A stretch of 25,168 bases of DNA from CAYJAZ01 sp964371865 (GTDB taxonomy: Bacteria; Desulfobacterota; Desulfovibrionia; Desulfovibrionales; Desulfovibrionaceae), in contig CAYJOR010000037.1 of the NCBI GenBank assembly GCA_964371865.1, forward strand, positions 1 through 25,168, written 5' to 3'. A program made the position numbers and the translations under genes. The notes beneath the pieces were generated by a model. That model was not told the DNA's origin and made no database searches. It saw only the letters and a program-made list of their open reading frames with translations. Below, piece after piece: positions 1 through 7,488 of this stretch. Each line of letters starts with the position of its first letter. The first letter of the stretch is position 1.

Positions 1-33
1 CCAAAATAGAAAGAGATAGGAGGTATTCTTTGA

Positions 34-73
34 GTTAGTTGCGGCTAACGTCATGGGTTAGTTATAGCTAACC
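34..73. promoter_or_regulatory. Tandem palindromic operator-like sites (DtxR/IdeR-like half-sites)
   Basis: Two copies of GTTAG-N6-CTAAC lie at 34-49 and 57-72, with centres 23 bp apart. The second extends to GGTTAG-N6-CTAACC (56-73) and is nearly symmetric. The half-site GGTTAG/CTAACC resembles the DtxR/IdeR iron box, but the centre is 6 bp here instead of 1 bp. The sites lie just left of a DtxR-family gene and the right-hand one covers the -10 of a leftward promoter. I infer they are operators for that regulator; binding is not shown. Confidence 0.55.
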
Positions 74-89
74 AAGAGATTAATGTCAA
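61..89 (-). promoter_or_regulatory. Leftward sigma70-type promoter overlapped by the operator
   Basis: On the minus strand there is a perfect -35 TTGACA (89 to 84), a 17-base spacer and a -10 TATAAC (66 to 61). The -10 lies inside the palindrome at 56-73, so a bound repressor would block it. The second palindrome would sit just downstream of the start of transcription. The gene served lies beyond the left edge of the window and is unknown. Confidence 0.55.
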
Positions 90-117
90 GCACTTTTTTT
101 GTGCTTGCATATTTTTT
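87..117 (+). terminator. Short hairpin followed by T-rich tract
   Basis: Stem CAAGCAC (87-93) pairs with GTGCTTG (101-107) around a seven-T loop, followed by CATA and a run of T. It could end a rightward transcript entering from the left, or attenuate one starting in the operator region. It also overlaps the -35 of the leftward promoter, so its role is uncertain. Confidence 0.4.
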
Positions 118-159
118 TCTTTTTGGTAGTCTTTTTGTGGGGAAATAGGGAGTAACATA

Positions 160-525
160 GTGAAAGAATCAGCAGAAAATTATCTTGAAACCATACTTGT
201 ATTAGAAAACACCTTGGAAAAAGTGCGTTCTATTGATATTGTGAAAGCTACTGGATACTCAAAACCAAGTATCAGTGTTGCAATGAAAAAGCTTAAACAA
301 GCTGGTTTAATTGATATTGATACCGATGGCTACATATATCTATCCGAAAGTGGCAGAAAAGAAGCCTCTTATATCCTTGAAAGACATACTATACTAGTTG
401 ATGCTTTTCTTGAGATGGGAATAAGCCCTGAAGTTGCCGAAGAAGACGCTTGCCGTGTTGAACACGTAATAAGCGAAGAAACTTTCGCAAAATTAAAAGA
501 GTATTTCACACAAAAAAAAGATTAA
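160..525 (+). CDS. DtxR/MntR-family metal-dependent transcriptional regulator, short form
   Basis: This cytoplasmic DNA-binding repressor of 121 residues is probably metal-activated. It starts at GTG 160 with AGGGAG at 147-152; no ATG fits. A winged helix-turn-helix spans roughly residues 5-65 and the dimerisation/metal helices residues 66-115. The metal-site stretch carries H76, C98, E101 and H102, in a DACRVEHVIS context that matches DtxR (Cys) better than MntR (Glu at that position), so iron is a better guess than manganese. The usual first metal ligand near the N-terminus (Asp in MntR, Met in DtxR) is N7. The protein stops after the dimer domain and lacks the C-terminal SH3/FeoA-like domain, as MntR does. 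Operator-like palindromes lie 90-125 bases upstream. The family call is firm; metal and targets are inferred. Confidence 0.88.
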   Translation: MKESAENYLETILVLENTLEKVRSIDIVKATGYSKPSISVAMKKLKQAGLIDIDTDGYIYLSESGRKEASYILERHTILVDAFLEMGISPEVAEEDACRVEHVISEETFAKLKEYFTQKKD

Positions 526-541
526 TACTCACATTTTAACT

Positions 542-592
542 TTGTCAGTCTTTTTACCTGCTATATTAATGTAATAGCAGCTCTGCTATATT
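542..592 (+). promoter_or_regulatory. Candidate promoter region of the PHP/siroheme/hemA unit
   Basis: The extended -10-like word CTGCTATATT occurs twice, at 558-567 and 583-592. A TTGTCA at 542-547 lies 16 bases before TATTAA (564-569). CTGCTAT (558-564) and ATAGCAG (574-580) also form an inverted repeat. This fits one or two promoters for the gene at 615, but none of the boxes is perfect. Confidence 0.3.
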
Positions 593-614
593 GCGCCATT
601 GTTAAGGAGATTTT

Positions 615-1436
615 ATGCTAACTACAGATATTCATACTCACACATCATACGCTCATGGTGGTAGCACAGTTAAAGAAATGTTTGAAAAAGGACGCCAAAT
701 AGGACTAAAAGTTCATGGATTTTCAGAACATTCGCCTCGTCCTATCGGTTATGATTACCCTAGTGAGTATCGTGAAAAACTTAAGGAAATGCTTCCTACT
801 TATGTAGCTGAAATCAAAGAATTAAAAGAAAATCAATCTGATGTAAAAGTGCTATTTGGCATGGAAATAGATTGGATTGAAAATGAGCTTGAGTTCGTAA
901 AACAAACAGCCTCAATGTTTGATTTTGACTACACTATAGGCGGTATTCACTTTCTTGGAACTTGGGGATTTGATGCCGATCCTAAAGATTGGGAAAATCT
1001 TACCTATTCACAAAAATCAATCTTTTTTGAAGCATATTATAAAACTATGCAAAAAATGATTGAAGCAAATCTTTTTAATACCATTGCTCACCCTGACCTC
1101 ATTAAAATATTTGCAATAGAAGATTTTAAGAAATGGCGTTCAGATGAGAAAAATTTGAAACTCATTCGTGAAACTCTAGAAATTGCAAAAAAATATAATA
1201 TTGCCATGGAAGTTTCTACTGCCGGACTACGTAAACCTTGCAAGGAAATCTACCCTTGTGAGGAAATTATGAATATTGCTGTAGAACTTGAATTACTTAT
1301 TACTCTTGCTTCTGACGGACATTGTGTTAATACTATTGCCTCTCTTCATGAAGAACTTGAGGATTATCTAAAAAAATTCTCTATATCCTCTTATGTTTAT
1401 TACGAAAAAGGTCAACCCATTAGAGTTGAAATATAA
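615..1436 (+). CDS. PHP-domain histidinol-phosphatase-like phosphoesterase (HisJ/HisK family)
   Basis: The protein has 273 residues, starts at ATG 615 and has AAGGAG about 7 bases upstream. The PHP-fold metal motifs are all visible: DIHTHT near the N-terminus (H7, H9), FSEHSPRP (E38, H39), GGIHFLG mid-protein, IAHPDLIK around residue 160, and ASDGHC near residue 233. Length and motif order match the monofunctional histidinol-phosphatase family, which hydrolyses L-histidinol phosphate in histidine synthesis. No other his gene is nearby; it heads a run of siroheme/haem genes with a 6-base gap to the next. Other PHP phosphoesterase activities therefore remain possible. Cytoplasmic; no signal peptide. 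Confidence 0.82.
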   Translation: MLTTDIHTHTSYAHGGSTVKEMFEKGRQIGLKVHGFSEHSPRPIGYDYPSEYREKLKEMLPTYVAEIKELKENQSDVKVLFGMEIDWIENELEFVKQTASMFDFDYTIGGIHFLGTWGFDADPKDWENLTYSQKSIFFEAYYKTMQKMIEANLFNTIAHPDLIKIFAIEDFKKWRSDEKNLKLIRETLEIAKKYNIAMEVSTAGLRKPCKEIYPCEEIMNIAVELELLITLASDGHCVNTIASLHEELEDYLKKFSISSYVYYEKGQPIRVEI

Positions 1437-1442
1437 GTAATT

Positions 1443-2129
1443 ATGAATAACTATCCTATAAATATTTTCTCAAAAGACATAACAGCTTTAGTTATAGGTG
1501 CCGGAGAAGTTGGACTAAGAAAAATTGAAACTCTTCTATTACAAGGTGTTGAAAGTATATATGTTATTGATAAAAATTTAGAAGAGAACAACTTCAAATA
1601 CTCTACTAACTCTTTCGTAAAGTTTATACAGAAAGAATTTTCAGTGGACGACTTAAAGGGAATTAATCTTGTCTTTATAGCAACGGACAACAAAGAACTA
1701 AACTCCTCTATCGCTAAAAGATGCAAAGAAAGAAATCTACTATGCAATGTTATTACAAATCCGCATGAAGGAGCTTTTTCTTTGCCGGCTTTGGTAAGAC
1801 GAGATGAACTTCTGCTTACTCTTTCAAGCGGTGGTTTAAGTCCGGCTTTATCTAGAGCTCTTAAAGCGGATATTGAAAATTTTCTCGATACAGGATATGC
1901 TGAGCTTTGCTCTTTTCTTGGAAGATTACGACCTAAAATTTTAGAACTAAATCTGCCATCCAAAGAAAATACAGAAATTTTCAGATTTTTTGTCTCTAAC
2001 CCACAAAAAGATTGCCTTCTTACTTACTTTACAGAAAAAACAGAAGAAAATATGAAAACGGTTATGGAATATATAGAAAAGAATTTCGATACTAATCTTC
2101 AATTAATTATACAAGGGGAACTATGCTAA
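1443..2129 (+). CDS. Precorrin-2 dehydrogenase / sirohydrochlorin ferrochelatase (CysG N-terminal/Met8-like)
   Basis: This 228-residue cytoplasmic enzyme uses NAD to oxidise precorrin-2 to sirohydrochlorin and may also insert Fe2+ to give sirohaem. The N-terminal Rossmann motif VIGAGEVGLRK (about residues 17-27), the VFIATDNKELN segment carrying the conserved Asp, and the TLSSGGLSPALSRALK helix are diagnostic of the CysG-B/Met8 family. There is no methyltransferase (CysG-A) domain, so uroporphyrinogen methylation must be done by another gene. The ribosome site before ATG 1443 is weak. The stop overlaps the next start by 7 bases (ATGCTAA), implying translational coupling. In sulfate reducers sirohaem serves sulfite reductase and is also a haem precursor in the Ahb route; placing this gene in that scheme is inference. 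Confidence 0.9.
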   Translation: MNNYPINIFSKDITALVIGAGEVGLRKIETLLLQGVESIYVIDKNLEENNFKYSTNSFVKFIQKEFSVDDLKGINLVFIATDNKELNSSIAKRCKERNLLCNVITNPHEGAFSLPALVRRDELLLTLSSGGLSPALSRALKADIENFLDTGYAELCSFLGRLRPKILELNLPSKENTEIFRFFVSNPQKDCLLTYFTEKTEENMKTVMEYIEKNFDTNLQLIIQGELC

Positions 2130-2938
2130 TATTACTCATATTAGGGCTTGTAAGTTATGCTTTTGCTTCAGCATTTCTAGCAATTTCCTTTATTGGAAAA
2201 AGCAAAACATTTAGCTCTGCCTCAAAATTATTTTCATTGTGCGGATTTGGAATTCTTTCAATAATCCTTTATAAACTTGCCACGCCACTTCTAGAGGTTG
2301 GTGTTATAGCTTCAAGAGATGTTTATCTTTTCGGTTTTTCATGGATTTTCGTGCTTGCCACACTTCTCATATGGTATAAACTTAAAAACTCTATAGTTTT
2401 CCTTCTTTCTTCTCCTCTTCTTTTTGTATTGCTCCACACTGCAATGCTTGCGCAAGACAGTGAGAATCTTACCTATGTTCCACTTGAAGGTTTACTTTTT
2501 ATTCTCCATTTAGCCTGCATTTTCACCGCTCTTATTGCTTTATTTGCAGGCGGTCTTTCAAGCATTCTTTTTCTTATCAAAGAGAAAGCTATGAAAATGA
2601 AAAAGAAAGAAACAAACTTTTTATCTCATGTTCCATCTTTGGAATCTCTCGACAAAGTTAACTATTTCGCCACGATGATTGGTTTTCCTTTTTATGTAAT
2701 AGGGCTTGTTTGTGGCTTTATTTGGGCAGGAATAACTTGGGGCGATAGTTTTAGCGGCGACATAAAAGAAATTATATCAATACTTGTTTGTATTTGTTAT
2801 GCTTTCTTATTCCATATGCGTATGGGGCTAGAGCTTAGAGGAAAAAAACCGGCACTTCTTATACTATTAATTTGCTGTATCAGCCTATTTTCTCTTTTTG
2901 GAATCAACATCTTATTTGAAACACATCATAAATTTTAA
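2123..2938 (+). CDS. HemX/CcsA-family polytopic membrane protein (cytochrome c assembly type)
   Basis: The protein has 271 residues and roughly eight hydrophobic segments: about 1-22, 36-55, 66-85, 90-110, 123-150, 184-206, 218-236 and 245-262. The segment GFIWAGITWGDSFSGDIKE near residues 198-216 is a variant of the CcsA/ResC tryptophan-rich motif, in which the usual W-S-W-D reads F-S-G-D; the haem-handling role may therefore be altered. Size and position directly before hemA match HemX, which in Bacillus subtilis lowers HemA levels. The start overlaps the preceding gene, so the two are probably coupled. I infer an inner-membrane protein acting on haem supply or cytochrome c maturation. The family is fairly sure, the exact role not. 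Confidence 0.75.
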   Translation: MLILLILGLVSYAFASAFLAISFIGKSKTFSSASKLFSLCGFGILSIILYKLATPLLEVGVIASRDVYLFGFSWIFVLATLLIWYKLKNSIVFLLSSPLLFVLLHTAMLAQDSENLTYVPLEGLLFILHLACIFTALIALFAGGLSSILFLIKEKAMKMKKKETNFLSHVPSLESLDKVNYFATMIGFPFYVIGLVCGFIWAGITWGDSFSGDIKEIISILVCICYAFLFHMRMGLELRGKKPALLILLICCISLFSLFGINILFETHHKF

Positions 2939-2948
2939 AGATACTATC

Positions 2949-4208
2949 ATGACAGATCAAAAGCATATTATTCTCATTGGAATGAATCATAACACCGCGA
3001 CAGTTGAAATTAGAGAAAAGTTTTCTTTAGCTCATTTTTGTAAACCGGAAGAAGAGGTTTTTAAAAAATATTTCAATGATATCTGCTCAGAATTGTTCAT
3101 AGTTTCTACTTGTAATAGAGTTGAACTTCTCGCTATGACAACAAGTCTTTCAGCTAAAGAAGATTTAATTTCTCGTTGGGCAGAAATTAAGAACCAGAAA
3201 GCTCAAGAATTAGAAGCTCATGTGTTTATTCATAGTGATGAAAATGCAATTCAGCATCTTTTTGAAGTTGCCTCAAGCCTAGATTCACTTGTTCTTGGTG
3301 AACCTCAAATTTTAGGTCAATTAAAGCAAGCATATAAACAATGTGTTGAAGCTAAAAGCGTAAATACCATAACTACAAGATTACTTCATAAAGCTTTCTC
3401 TGTTGCAAAAAGAGTACGTACAGAAACTTCTTTAGCCTCATCTGCTGTTTCAATCTCCTACGCAGCTGTTGAACTCGCAAAACGTATATTTGACACCATA
3501 AGCGAACATAAAGCTCTTATTATAGGAGCTGGAGAAATGGCAGAGCTTGCAGCCCTTCACCTTAAGCAAGCCGGTGTTGAAAATATGTATGTAGCCAATA
3601 GAACTCTTGCAAATGCCGAAGAATTAGCCGCAAAAATATCTGGAATTGCAATACCTTTTGATGAAATAAAAACTTATCTTCCACAAGTTGATATTATAAT
3701 ATCATCTACCGGTGCATCTCATACAATATTATGCGCTGAAGACATAAAACCTGTTCTTAAAGTTCGTAAAAATAAAGCTATGTTCTTCATAGATATCGCA
3801 ATGCCGCGCGATATCGACCCCGATGTAAACACCCTAGATAACGTTTATCTCTATGATATCGACGATTTAAAAGAAGTTGTAGAAGAAAACATGGCTTTTC
3901 GACGTGCTGAAGCAGAAAAAGCGTATCACATTGTGAAAGAAGAAACCGTAGACTTCACAAAATGGGTGCAATCTTTGGAATGTCAACCGACAATTGTTGC
4001 TCTAAATAAAAAAACAGAAGAAATGATACGCTCAAGTGTTGATAAAGCTCTTTCAAAGTATGACCTATCAGATGAAATTCGTAATGAAATAGAACTGATG
4101 GTTCAATCACTCACAAGAAAAGTAAATCATGCACCGCTTACTTACCTTAAACAACATCATTCTTTAGAAACCTCTATTTCTAACATTAAAAAAATATTTA
4201 GCATATAA
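2949..4208 (+). CDS. hemA: Glutamyl-tRNA reductase
   Basis: HemA reduces glutamyl-tRNA(Glu) with NADPH to glutamate-1-semialdehyde, the first committed step of tetrapyrrole synthesis by the C5 route. I place the start at ATG 2949, giving 419 residues, the family's usual length. The frame is open further upstream, but that would overlap the preceding gene and add a non-homologous leader. The N-terminus reads LIGMNHNTA. STCNRVEL carries the catalytic Cys55, followed by the diagnostic LDSLVLGEPQILGQLKQAY. The NADPH-binding LIIGAGEMAELAA lies near residue 190, and a C-terminal dimerisation helix rich in Leu/Ser/Arg follows. It lies 10 bases after the HemX-like gene and closes the unit. No clear terminator follows. 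Confidence 0.96.
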   Translation: MTDQKHIILIGMNHNTATVEIREKFSLAHFCKPEEEVFKKYFNDICSELFIVSTCNRVELLAMTTSLSAKEDLISRWAEIKNQKAQELEAHVFIHSDENAIQHLFEVASSLDSLVLGEPQILGQLKQAYKQCVEAKSVNTITTRLLHKAFSVAKRVRTETSLASSAVSISYAAVELAKRIFDTISEHKALIIGAGEMAELAALHLKQAGVENMYVANRTLANAEELAAKISGIAIPFDEIKTYLPQVDIIISSTGASHTILCAEDIKPVLKVRKNKAMFFIDIAMPRDIDPDVNTLDNVYLYDIDDLKEVVEENMAFRRAEAEKAYHIVKEETVDFTKWVQSLECQPTIVALNKKTEEMIRSSVDKALSKYDLSDEIRNEIELMVQSLTRKVNHAPLTYLKQHHSLETSISNIKKIFSI

Positions 4209-4501
4209 AAATCATCAATAATAATATTATATTACGTAAAATATCATTATCTAGTCTAATTTTTCACAAAACAAATAGAAAATAACGTGAAAATTTGCAC
4301 AGTTATAGTGAAAAAAAATATAAAATAAAATATAATTCAAGTATTCCAACAACTTTATTATAAAACATTGTTATTTATTAATAAAGAACTCCTCAACTTA
4401 TCCTAACACCCTGTTGACACTAGCATTTTTCTATTGTAGGTTTTAGTCAAGAATTGTAAAAAGTAATTTGCAATTAAAAATTCCACTTGGAGGATAAGTT
4501 T
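4209..4501. other. AT-rich intergenic region holding the alcohol dehydrogenase promoter
   Basis: No coding sequence is visible. The left two thirds are almost pure A/T, with no convincing terminator after hemA. A half-symmetric TTCACAA word at 4263-4269 resembles one arm of a Rex site. The promoter and ribosome site of the next gene occupy the right end. Confidence 0.6.
4414..4442 (+). promoter_or_regulatory. Sigma70-type promoter of the alcohol dehydrogenase gene
   Basis: A perfect -35 TTGACA (4414-4419), a 17-base spacer and a -10 TAGGTT (4437-4442, 3 of 6) give a start of transcription near 4449. The leader is about 50 bases and contains a strong ribosome site, TTGGAGGA, at 4488-4495. Confidence 0.55.
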
Positions 4502-5683
4502 ATGGCTATAGTTGAACGTGTTGACGGTTTCTTTATTCCAAATGTATCTCTTATTGGCGCTGGCGCAGCAAAAACAATTCCACAAAGAATTCAGTATTTG
4601 AATGCGAAAAAACCTCTTATTGTTACTGATAAAGGAATCGTGGCAACAGGAATTTTAAAGCAAATCACAGATATTTTAGACGAAGCTGGTATGGCTTACG
4701 CTGTATTTGATGAAACAATCCCTAACCCTACCGACAAAAACGTACACGATGGCGTTGACGCTTACAACAAAGGCGGCTGTGACAGCTTAATTTCTTTAGG
4801 CGGCGGTTCATCACACGACTGTGGTAAAGGTATTGGACTTGTTGTTTCTAACGGCGGAAAAATTCATGATTTTGAAGGTGTTGACAAATCAACAAACCCT
4901 TTCCTACCATACATCGCAGTTAACACAACTGCTGGTACAGCTTCAGAAATCACTCGTTTCTGTATTATCACTGATTTATCACGCAAAGTTAAAATGGCTA
5001 TTGTTGACTGGCGCGTAACTCCTAGCGTTGCTATCAACGATCCTTTACTCATGATTGGTATGCCTCCATCACTCACAGCTGCAACAGGTATGGACGCTCT
5101 TACTCACGCAGTTGAAGCATACGTTTCAACCGCTGCAACTCCATTAACAGACGCTGTTGCTGAACAAGCTATCAAACTTATCAGCCAACATCTACGTGTT
5201 GCTGTTGCTAATGGTAAAGACATCAATGCTCGTGAAGGTATGTGTTATGCACAGTACATGGCTGGTATGGCGTTCAACAACGCAAGCCTTGGTCACGTAC
5301 ACGCAATGGCTCACCAACTTGGTGGCTTCTACGATCTTCCACACGGCGAATGTAACGCTATTCTTCTTCCAGCTGTTGAAGAATACAACCTCATTGCTAA
5401 CCTTGAAAAATTCACTGCAATCGCTGAAATGCTTGGTGAAAATGTTGACGGTCTCTCACCATCAGAATCTGCTTACTTAGCTATCACAGCTATCAGACAG
5501 CTTTCTGCTGACGTTGGTATTCCACCAACTATTACTGAATTAGCTAAAAAATACGGTAAATCAGTAGACGCTAAAGACATTTCAATCATGGTTGGAAACG
5601 CACAAAAAGATGCTTGTGGTCTAACAAACCCACGTACCATGACTGATGCTGCTGTTACCGCTATTTATGAATCAGTATTCTAG
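4502..5683 (+). CDS. Iron-containing alcohol dehydrogenase
   Basis: The protein has 393 residues and interconverts short-chain alcohols and aldehydes with NAD(H) in the cytoplasm. Start ATG 4502 follows GGAGG (4490-4494) at good spacing; an in-frame ATG 15 bases upstream has no ribosome site. The glycine-rich NAD motif GGGSSHDCGKG is at residues 100-110. Metal ligands expected for the Fe-ADH family are D198 and H202 (GMDALTHAVEAY), H267 (GHVHAMAH) and H281 (DLPHGECNA). The N-terminus VDGFFIPNVSLIG resembles the Desulfovibrio ethanol dehydrogenases, where ethanol oxidation feeds energy metabolism. Codon use favours C-ending codons more than the neighbours, and the promoter and ribosome site are strong, so high expression is likely. 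It is monocistronic, followed by a repeat-rich non-coding stretch. Confidence 0.93.
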   Translation: MAIVERVDGFFIPNVSLIGAGAAKTIPQRIQYLNAKKPLIVTDKGIVATGILKQITDILDEAGMAYAVFDETIPNPTDKNVHDGVDAYNKGGCDSLISLGGGSSHDCGKGIGLVVSNGGKIHDFEGVDKSTNPFLPYIAVNTTAGTASEITRFCIITDLSRKVKMAIVDWRVTPSVAINDPLLMIGMPPSLTAATGMDALTHAVEAYVSTAATPLTDAVAEQAIKLISQHLRVAVANGKDINAREGMCYAQYMAGMAFNNASLGHVHAMAHQLGGFYDLPHGECNAILLPAVEEYNLIANLEKFTAIAEMLGENVDGLSPSESAYLAITAIRQLSADVGIPPTITELAKKYGKSVDAKDISIMVGNAQKDACGLTNPRTMTDAAVTAIYESVF

Positions 5684-5700
5684 GATTGAATTTTCTTTTT

Positions 5701-5720
5701 GCCTTCGGCGACCAAGGAAA
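5701..5720 (+). repeat. Post-stop GCCTTCGGCGACCAAGGAAA element, left copy
   Basis: It begins 18 bases after the alcohol dehydrogenase stop, preceded by TTTTCTTTTT, in the same sense as the gene. It shares GCCTTCGGCGACCAA with the inverted copy that follows fliM (6326-6340). The following stem is degraded compared with that copy. Confidence 0.65.
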
Positions 5721-5790
5721 CTTTTTCCACAAGGATAATCCCCTTTCTCGTCAAGCTAAAAAGCGAACCTAAGAATATAAAATAATACAA

Positions 5791-5845
5791 CCAACTCTCT
5801 TTAATATCCACATAAGCATATTAAAGGGAGTTGGTTTATTTCTTT
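5791..5845 (+). terminator. Intrinsic terminator downstream of the alcohol dehydrogenase gene
   Basis: Arms CCAACTCTCTTTAATAT (5791-5807) and ATATTAAAGGGAGTTGG (5818-5834) pair over 17 positions with one G/T-type mismatch, loop of 10, then TTTATTTCTTT. It lies about 110 bases after the stop and is the clearest rightward terminator for the gene. Confidence 0.75.
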
Positions 5846-5925
5846 AAAAAGTGAGTAGGAAAAGCTATCTTCAAAAGAAGAGTTCTCCCCCTTCCTTAAA
5901 AACCATTTAGTGGAATATCAATAGG

Positions 5926-5941
5926 TTAGAAACATACCCTA
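5926..5941 (-). repeat. TAGGGTATGTTTCTAA dispersed element, copy 1
   Basis: Plus-strand TTAGAAACATACCCTA at 5926-5941 is identical over 16 bases to 14787-14802 and similar to part of the hairpin at 21023-21060. Here the partner arm of the hairpin is not visible nearby, so the copy looks incomplete. Confidence 0.5.
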
Positions 5942-6115
5942 AAGTAAAAAGAAAATTATTAGCTTTTCTCAATAAGGTGTTCAGTAATTATGCAGAGGTC
6001 TTAAAAGACGAAGGAATTTTTCACATAGTGATAATAAACTTTGAATATCTTACTTCTTTCAAATTCATTTCTCATCAAGTGAATACTCTATTCTAAAAAC
6101 TAAACCAATAAAAGC

Positions 6116-6189
<74 letters not shown>

Positions 6190-6306
6190 GTAAGCATAGG
6201 TTCTAATATTAAAGGAAGCTTCTTTACTTTGATGTATAAAGTAAAAACTTTCTTGTAAACTTCTATTCCTTTCCGACGAGGAACGAGTCGGGAAGAAATA
6301 AGGTTT

Positions 6307-6340
6307 CCAAAGGAAATTATTTCCTTTGGTCGCCGAAGGC
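6307..6340 (-). repeat. Post-stop GCCTTCGGCGACCAAAGG element with perfect hairpin, right copy
   Basis: Read on the minus strand, this begins 13 bases after the fliM stop with GCCTTCGGCGACCAAAGGAA. CCAAAGGAAA (6307-6316) and TTTCCTTTGG (6320-6329) form a perfect 10-bp stem with a 3-base loop. No T run follows, so terminator activity is uncertain. It is the mirror image of the element at 5701. Confidence 0.65.
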
Positions 6341-6353
6341 AAAAAAAGAAAAA

Positions 6354-7334
6354 TTAGCTATAATAAGGGTCTTCTTCTTTAATAATTTGGAAAGCCTTAT
6401 TGTATTTTACACGTCCCGGAATACCCCAGTATTTTGTAACACCGGCTACAGTACAAGGAAGTAAATCTTCCACGTCAGTATCAAGAACGATTACATCACC
6501 AATTTCTAGCTTTAGTAACTGGTTAGCAGTGATTTGAGCATCACCCATTTTTATTTTGAAGTCTACAGGAGTTTCAAGAAGTCTATCTTTTAGACGAGCA
6601 ACCCAAGTATGATCAACTTCAAGACGCTCAGTTTGGAAAGATGCGTGAAGCTTTGAACGAATAGGTTCGATAGTTGCATATGGTAAACATACAAGCATTG
6701 AGCCGATTGCATTTTCAAGTTCTACTTCAAAGTTGATAACAACTACTACATCTGATGGTGGAACAATTGCGGCAAATTGCGGATTGATTTCACTACGTAC
6801 AAGTTCAAGCTTAACATCATGAACCGGTCGCCATGATTCTTCCATATTCTCAAGAATAATTCTAACAACTTTATCAATAACTGCTTGCTCAATACTGGTG
6901 AACTCTCGCCCCTCAACTTTTGGCTGAGCGCCTTGCCCGCCAAAAACGTTTTCAACAAGAGCAAAAACAAGTCGAGCATCAACAATAATAATAGCATTAC
7001 CACGTAGTGGTTCCATTTTAAAGATGTTGATTGAGGTTGGTACAGGGAGAGAACGGAGAAAATCACCAAATTTTGTCATATCAATGGAGATTGGGTTTAG
7101 CTCTACACGCTTACGTATGACGTTCGTCAAAGCATTTGTGCAAAGACGAGCTAACCTATCGTTCACAATTTCAAGAACAGGCATACGTCCTCGAATGATA
7201 CGATCTTGATTTGCTAAATCGAAAGCAACTACATCTGAGTCATCATCGGGGATATCGCTTTCTGTGTCGATTTGTCCGCCTGATAATCCGCGAAGGAGAG
7301 CATCTACTTCATCTTGTGCGAGGACTTTATTCAT
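6354..7334 (-). CDS. fliM: Flagellar motor switch protein FliM
   Basis: The protein has 326 residues and is part of the cytoplasmic C-ring of the flagellar motor with FliG and FliN, binding CheY-P to reverse rotation. The N-terminal CheY-binding motif appears as LAQDEVDALLRG (residues 5-16; the family motif is LSQxEIDALL). An acidic linker (about 20-35) precedes the CheC-like middle domain (about 45-230), with segments such as RSLPVPTSINIF and LVENVFGGQG. A C-terminal FliN-like SpoA domain follows (about 245-320). Length is normal. Start ATG (7334) follows AAGGA at good spacing. It is a single-gene unit between metabolic genes, not in a flagellar operon; FliN and FliG must be elsewhere. A candidate promoter lies in the divergent region upstream. 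Confidence 0.97.
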   Translation of the reverse strand: MNKVLAQDEVDALLRGLSGGQIDTESDIPDDDSDVVAFDLANQDRIIRGRMPVLEIVNDRLARLCTNALTNVIRKRVELNPISIDMTKFGDFLRSLPVPTSINIFKMEPLRGNAIIIVDARLVFALVENVFGGQGAQPKVEGREFTSIEQAVIDKVVRIILENMEESWRPVHDVKLELVRSEINPQFAAIVPPSDVVVVINFEVELENAIGSMLVCLPYATIEPIRSKLHASFQTERLEVDHTWVARLKDRLLETPVDFKIKMGDAQITANQLLKLEIGDVIVLDTDVEDLLPCTVAGVTKYWGIPGRVKYNKAFQIIKEEDPYYS

Positions 7335-7367
7335 ACGCTTATTCCTTAATTAAAATTAGAATTTTAG

Positions 7368-7396
7368 ACTCTATTCTTTTTCTTATAAATGGTCAA
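7368..7396 (-). promoter_or_regulatory. Candidate fliM promoter
   Basis: On the minus strand TTGACC (7396 to 7391), a 17-base spacer and TAGAGT (7373 to 7368) give a plausible housekeeping promoter. I see no clear sigma28 or sigma54 flagellar promoter here. Confidence 0.35.
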
Positions 7397-7453
7397 GTTT
7401 TTGTCACTCTCATTAAAGTGTATTGTGAGAAGATAGTTTTGCTTATTTTTTTC

Positions 7454-7482
7454 TTGTCACCCAAAGCAAGTTCAGCTATCTT
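7454..7482 (+). promoter_or_regulatory. Candidate promoter just upstream of the RACo-like gene
   Basis: TTGTCA (7454-7459), 17 bases, then TATCTT (7477-7482). If used, transcription would start at or near the ATG at 7489, giving a leaderless message even though AAAGG precedes the ATG. Other starts further upstream are possible. Confidence 0.25.
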
Positions 7483-7488
7483 AAAGGC

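Noticed and set aside
1..54. Leftward short open frame starting at ATG 54 (minus strand) just after the operator-covered promoter
   Set aside because: It would need a leaderless start, encodes only 18 codons before the edge, and shows no family signal; a start further left is more likely.
1451..1963. A 170-codon open frame on the minus strand
   Set aside because: It is wholly antisense to the precorrin-2 dehydrogenase gene, has no family resemblance and no ribosome site.
2898..2948. Longer hemA start 17 codons upstream
   Set aside because: The extra residues are the shadow of the HemX-like C-terminus and the family length fits ATG 2949.
5803..5812. ATATCCACA resembling a DnaA box
   Set aside because: Single copy in the loop side of a terminator with one mismatch; no cluster, so not evidence for an origin.
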